Positions 60,881 to 64,000 of a DNA stretch of 64,000 bases are shown one piece after another. The number at the start of each line of letters is the position of its first letter. Within the stretch, counting starts at the first letter, position 1. This DNA comes from Lichenostomus cassidix. Taxonomy: Eukaryota; Chordata; Aves; Passeriformes; Meliphagidae. The notes below the pieces were generated by a model. That model made no database searches, was not told the origin of the DNA, and saw only the letters and a list, made by a program, of their open reading frames with translations. The stretch is taken from NCBI GenBank assembly GCA_008360975.2, contig CM039184.1:44463797-44527796 (forward strand), written 5' to 3'. A program made the translations under genes and the position numbers.

Positions 60881-61213
60881 TCTTTAATTAGTTTTAACAA
60901 GCAGAGTGAAGACCCATGTGGAAGAAAAAAAGGGAAAAAAAAAAAAAGGGAGCTGATTTACAACGGAAACTGAAGGAGGAGAGCTCATCAAGGTGGTCTG
61001 CTGAAAGAACAGAAATGTTCAAGGACCAAAACAGTTGAGGTCTGTGTCTCATGAGTTAGTAGGGGTATTAGTAGGGTAATTCTACAGACTTATGCTTATA
61101 GGTTCTATAACTACTGTTAAAACACATACCAACCACACAAACTCTTATGCAGCAGAGGAACAAGTGTGAGCAGGGGAGTCACAGATTTCAACCTACATTA
61201 ACTAAATCAGAGG

Positions 61214-61268
61214 GTCTCCCACTAAGACATTGAGTCTCCCACTTAGTCTTCCACTAAGACATCGAGAC
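61214..61268. repeat. Local duplication of a CCCACTAAGACAT motif
   Basis: GTCTCCCACTAAGACATTGA is followed by GTCTCCCACTTAGTC and TTCCACTAAGACATCGAG, a recent-looking imperfect duplication. Confidence 0.75.
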
Positions 61269-61340
61269 ACTAATATACCAGCTGCACTTGGCCAGTCCTG
61301 CAGGAGCTCTCTCATGCCAGCCTGCAGGAAGGGACAAGAG

Positions 61341-61396
61341 CATGTTTAAAGAAGGAAGAATTTAAACAAATTTAAACATGTTTAAGGAAGGGAGAA
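61341..61396. repeat. Duplicated and inverted CATGTTTAAA motif
   Basis: CATGTTTAAAGAAGGAAGAA at 61341-61360 recurs as CATGTTTAAGGAAGGGAGAA at 61377-61396. The inverse TTTAAACATG lies at 61371-61380, overlapping the second copy. Confidence 0.85.
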
Positions 61397-61721
61397 TATT
61401 CAGCACCACGGCAGCCTTTGAGAGGCTCCAACTGCCTCTGCAACCATACCCTTAACAACACTGAGGTATCTTTGTTTTAAGTACTATTCATGGCACATCG
61501 ACTGCACCAACAGTCTACAAAATCAATCTTGTAACTGCAGTTTTCTTCCAGAACAAAGCTGCACCCAAATTTTCAAGTATTTGTCCCACATATTCACAGG
61601 TAAAGAACTTACATAGCAAATAAAGAGTAAAATTTTCTGGCACGTATTTGCAAAAGTGTTTCGGAATGCCAAACTTGACCTGTGTGTGGCCAGACACCGA
61701 GATTTTGCTTCAACCCAAGAA

Positions 61722-61727
61722 TTTATT
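61722..61727 (-). promoter_or_regulatory. KIT: AATAAA poly(A) signal, distal candidate for KIT
   Basis: The plus strand reads TTTATT. It is the more distal of two canonical hexamers near the expected end of KIT. Cleavage would fall near 61,700. Confidence 0.45.
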
Positions 61728-61795
61728 AAGACTTACATGAAAATATTCTGTCTTAACATAATACACATCAGTAGCATTTGAACATATTTACAGAT

Positions 61796-61801
61796 TTATT
61801 T
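61796..61801 (-). promoter_or_regulatory. KIT: AATAAA poly(A) signal, proximal candidate for KIT
   Basis: The plus strand reads TTTATT within GATTTATTTGAAC. Cleavage would fall near 61,775. It cannot be separated from the distal candidate by sequence alone. Confidence 0.45.
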
Positions 61802-61897
61802 GAACTTTTCTTAACTGCAATTCTACAACTGAGCAACATATCCATAAGTGTTTCATAAACTTTCAAACACTTACATATTTATACATATAGTTTTTGC

Positions 61898-61911
61898 ATA
61901 TATATATATAA
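61898..61911. repeat. (TA)n microsatellite, short, in KIT 3'UTR
   Basis: About seven TA units followed by an A-run. Confidence 0.85.
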
Positions 61912-61960
61912 AAAAATATTTTTAAGACTCAAGGACTGAGAATAGTCAAAAGGACATTAT

Positions 61961-61968
61961 TGCTACAT
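61961..61968 (-). promoter_or_regulatory. KIT: 8-mer match to miR-221/222 seed in KIT 3'UTR
   Basis: The minus strand reads ATGTAGCA, which pairs with bases 2-8 of miR-221/222 (GCUACAU) and has an A opposite base 1. Repression of KIT by miR-221/222 through its 3'UTR is established in mammals. The site lies about 160 nt before the proximal poly(A) signal and so would be in the mature transcript. Confidence 0.6.
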
Positions 61969-63880
61969 TTCTGTATTTACAAAAACAATGCGTAAACCCA
62001 TTCAAAACACCAAGCCATTGCAAAGTAAGTTTCAAACCCCCCCAAATTATAAAAATATAAATTTCAAGAACGAAAAAACCCAAACCTCTTTCAGCTAAGT
62101 GTCTGTAAAGTACCGAGACATCTATAACAACTAGTTTGTCTACAGTTGCTCCGAAAGCCAACACATTACAAAAGAGCTTTTATAACTGAAAATGCTCAAC
62201 AAGAAATATGCGTAAGAGTGCATCCAAACAAATGGCTAACTTTGGAAAGGTGCAACAGCCTAAGTAAGTTCAGTGCAAATGGCTAATTTTTGATTTAACT
62301 CTGAAAGACGGATTCCTGCAACAATAAACCAAATGCACAGTCATAGAAGGAGCGCGGTATTCAATGTAACCCAAAATATATTACCAGTGTGTGTATTTAC
62401 AATTAGCTTGTATTTGGGCAGTTAGTTACACATCTGAAATGCATGTAAACTCAACCAAAATCCTGGTAAAGTAAAAGTTACAGAGTGCTCAAGTGCATTG
62501 TAAATAAATAGGTACTCAAGTAGTACTCTGCCTCTGAGAAATGCTTCTCTCAATGCCTTTACTTATTTCTAGGGGTCAGAAACAAAGGAAGAAAAGAACC
62601 AGCAGTGTTCCTGGTGGGAAGAAAAGGGGTTAGAAAACACTTATGTAAACCCTGGGCTCAAGAGATGCTGACCCCAAAGCTTCACATCTGTCAAACAAGA
62701 CTGAAAAGATTCTTTCTTTTATGCCATTTATAAATTTGGCACCTCCCAGTTAGACTCTTCTTCATTATCATCTCTGGATTACCACAGAAACAACTTGGGG
62801 TGGGGAAAAATAGCCCTTTCCAGTTAGCAGTATCGAAGACTGCCTGGGGGAAAGATTCACCTGGGTAGGACAAGATAAAGAAAGGGCCCCCAGGAGAGCA
62901 TTTTTTGCCTCTGCTTGCACTTAGATAAGACGACTTGTTCAACGGCCTCTTCTCCAGACACAGTTCACTGGAAGCAGCCTTCCTCCTCTTTTTTGACCAG
63001 TTTGGCAGGGCCCACCTATCTCTGGTGAACACTTTTAGATGTAACTATTAGCAACGCAAACATCAAAGTCTTTGTGCACCCGAGGCAGGGGGGCACAGGA
63101 GCAGTTCAGGCTCCATGGTGGAGTGAGACCCAGCAACGGGTAGCTTCATCCTGGCAGGGAACACACTGGTTGGAAGCAGTGCATATATCCATAGAAACCA
63201 TGCAACTGGTCTGCAAGGGTGACAGCATGGGGGGAAATCAAAATGAAAATCCATGCTCTTCCTCCCTTCTCCTCTGGTTTAAACTCCAGAGCTCTCAGGA
63301 GGGTTTCCTGATGTGCAGACTGACTTTGGAAGGGTCTTTTTCCCAGGTACATACAGCACCCTCACTGGCCTCCAACCTATGATACCTGCCTGGGAAAGCT
63401 TCTCGGGCTTGGCTGCATGTGGAAGGGGGTTTACAAAACCATTAACTTAATATTTGTTCATTTCTTAAACTCAGAAAAACAAGATTAACAAGAAAATGAC
63501 TGTATGCATTCCAGGCACAGATCCAGAGAACAATCACTGCAGATTTGGTTTGATCTGCAGTCACCTAATTCCACACCCTGGCTTAGGATTTCTTTTGTTG
63601 CTTTTTTTTTCCTTCACATCTGGCTCTCTACTGCAAATACACACAATATAGCAAAATATATACAGCTTCAATTAACACTGCAATGATGCCTGTAACCGTG
63701 CTCAGCAGATTAAGTTTATGTGTAACAGTGCATGGTAAAGGACAGTATTACAACAACGTTTCATCTACACAGTGGTAGTAGTGAGTAAATGTAAGAGAAA
63801 TTATTGAAGTCGTCCCTCTCTCAGCCCCTGCACAATACAAACACCTAAATACATCTGATCTCCTCTTCTTCACATGCCAC

Positions 63881-64000
63881 TCAAACATCTTCGCGTACCA
63901 GGAGAGGCTGAGTAGATGAAGCACTGCTGCCCACAGAGTTAATCCTCACTGAGTGATCTGGAGCATTTCCTTGAGTGGAAGGTGGGGTTGAGAAGTTGGC
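63881..64000 (-). CDS. KIT: KIT terminal coding exon, partial (C-terminal 39 residues)
   Basis: The minus strand carries the end of the stem cell factor receptor KIT, a type III receptor tyrosine kinase that acts at the plasma membrane in haematopoietic, melanocyte, germ-cell and interstitial pacemaker lineages. From the window edge (frame starting exactly at base 64000) the reading is ANFSTPPSTQGNAP, then DHSVRINSVGSSASSTQ and PLLVREDV, with TGA at 63881-63883. Human KIT ends with the near-identical DHSVRINSVGS and QPLLVHDDV, so the identification is firm. The stretch before DHSV is variable between vertebrates. The upstream part of this exon, the kinase domain and the rest of the gene lie beyond the right edge. 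KIT faces KDR, and the two genes converge. Confidence 0.96.
   Translation of the reverse strand, partial: ANFSTPPSTQGNAPDHSVRINSVGSSASSTQPLLVREDV

Larger units (their letters stand above)
60296..61721. other. Intergenic DNA flanking the KIT 3' end
   Basis: No gene is seen. Contents: a perfect 13-bp inverted repeat at 60850-60880, an A-rich tract at about 60927-60948, a local duplication at 61214-61268, and a duplicated and inverted CATGTTTAAA motif at 61341-61396. Confidence 0.55.
61722..63880 (-). other. KIT: KIT 3' untranslated region (inferred extent)
   Basis: This is the minus-strand sequence downstream of the KIT stop codon (63881-63883). No open frame or repeat of note interrupts it. 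AATAAA signals on the minus strand (plus-strand TTTATT) occur at 61796-61801 and 61722-61727, giving a 3'UTR of about 2.1 kb, similar in size to the mammalian KIT 3'UTR. The distal part is very AT-rich, with a short TA repeat at 61898-61911, and carries the miR-221/222-type site at 61961-61968. Several minus- and plus-strand frames in it (for example 62691-63032) are not considered genes. Confidence 0.7.

Noticed and set aside
1..64000. CRISPR arrays, bacterial operons, phage or insertion sequences
   Set aside because: No regularly spaced repeats, no dense coding and clear intron-exon structure with vertebrate genes and bird retroposons.

Overview
This is vertebrate nuclear DNA from a bird, most likely a passerine. 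The two genes that can be read are receptor tyrosine kinase genes. The interspersed repeats are CR1 LINE fragments, which are typical of birds, plus one tRNA-Ile-headed SINE with a CR1-like tail of the TguSINE1 type. That SINE is the main reason for preferring a songbird. No prokaryotic gene organisation, CRISPR array or intact mobile-element gene is present.

Layout. At the left edge, on the + strand, are the last three coding exons of KDR (VEGFR2) at 1388-1484, 1584-1672 and 2546-2750. A 3'UTR of about 1.3 kb follows and ends near an AATAAA at 4025-4030. At the right edge, on the - strand, is the last 39 codons of KIT (stop codon at 63881-63883). A 3'UTR of about 2.1 kb extends down to poly(A) signals near 61,720-61,800. 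The two genes therefore meet tail to tail, as they do in the PDGFRA-KIT-KDR cluster of other amniotes, with roughly 57.7 kb of intergenic DNA between them.

The intergenic block has no protein-coding gene that I can support. It holds nine recognisable CR1 fragments: 14510-15100, 15573-15690, 21150-21990, 27236-28120, 30030-30200, 34205-34265, 40785-40925, 51127-51250 and 59990-60295. It also holds the SINE at 23238-23385, a probable solo ERV LTR at about 42164-42979, several microsatellites and homopolymer runs, and perfect short inverted repeats. Two local CpG-rich patches with nearby GATA motifs (about 8840-9260 and 46611-46800) stand out from the AT-rich background. With a few other motif-dense stretches they are the best candidates for distal regulatory elements, but this is inference because conservation could not be tested.

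Functional reading. KDR and KIT are type III/V receptor tyrosine kinases for VEGF and for stem cell factor. They act in endothelium and in haematopoietic, melanocyte and germ-cell lineages respectively. Only their C-terminal tails fall here. The KDR tail keeps the tyrosines matching human Y1305, Y1309 and Y1319, but its last ~23 residues differ from the mammalian end. The KIT 3'UTR carries an 8-mer match to the miR-221/222 seed, a regulator already established for KIT in mammals. I did not find a previously undescribed biological system in this window.
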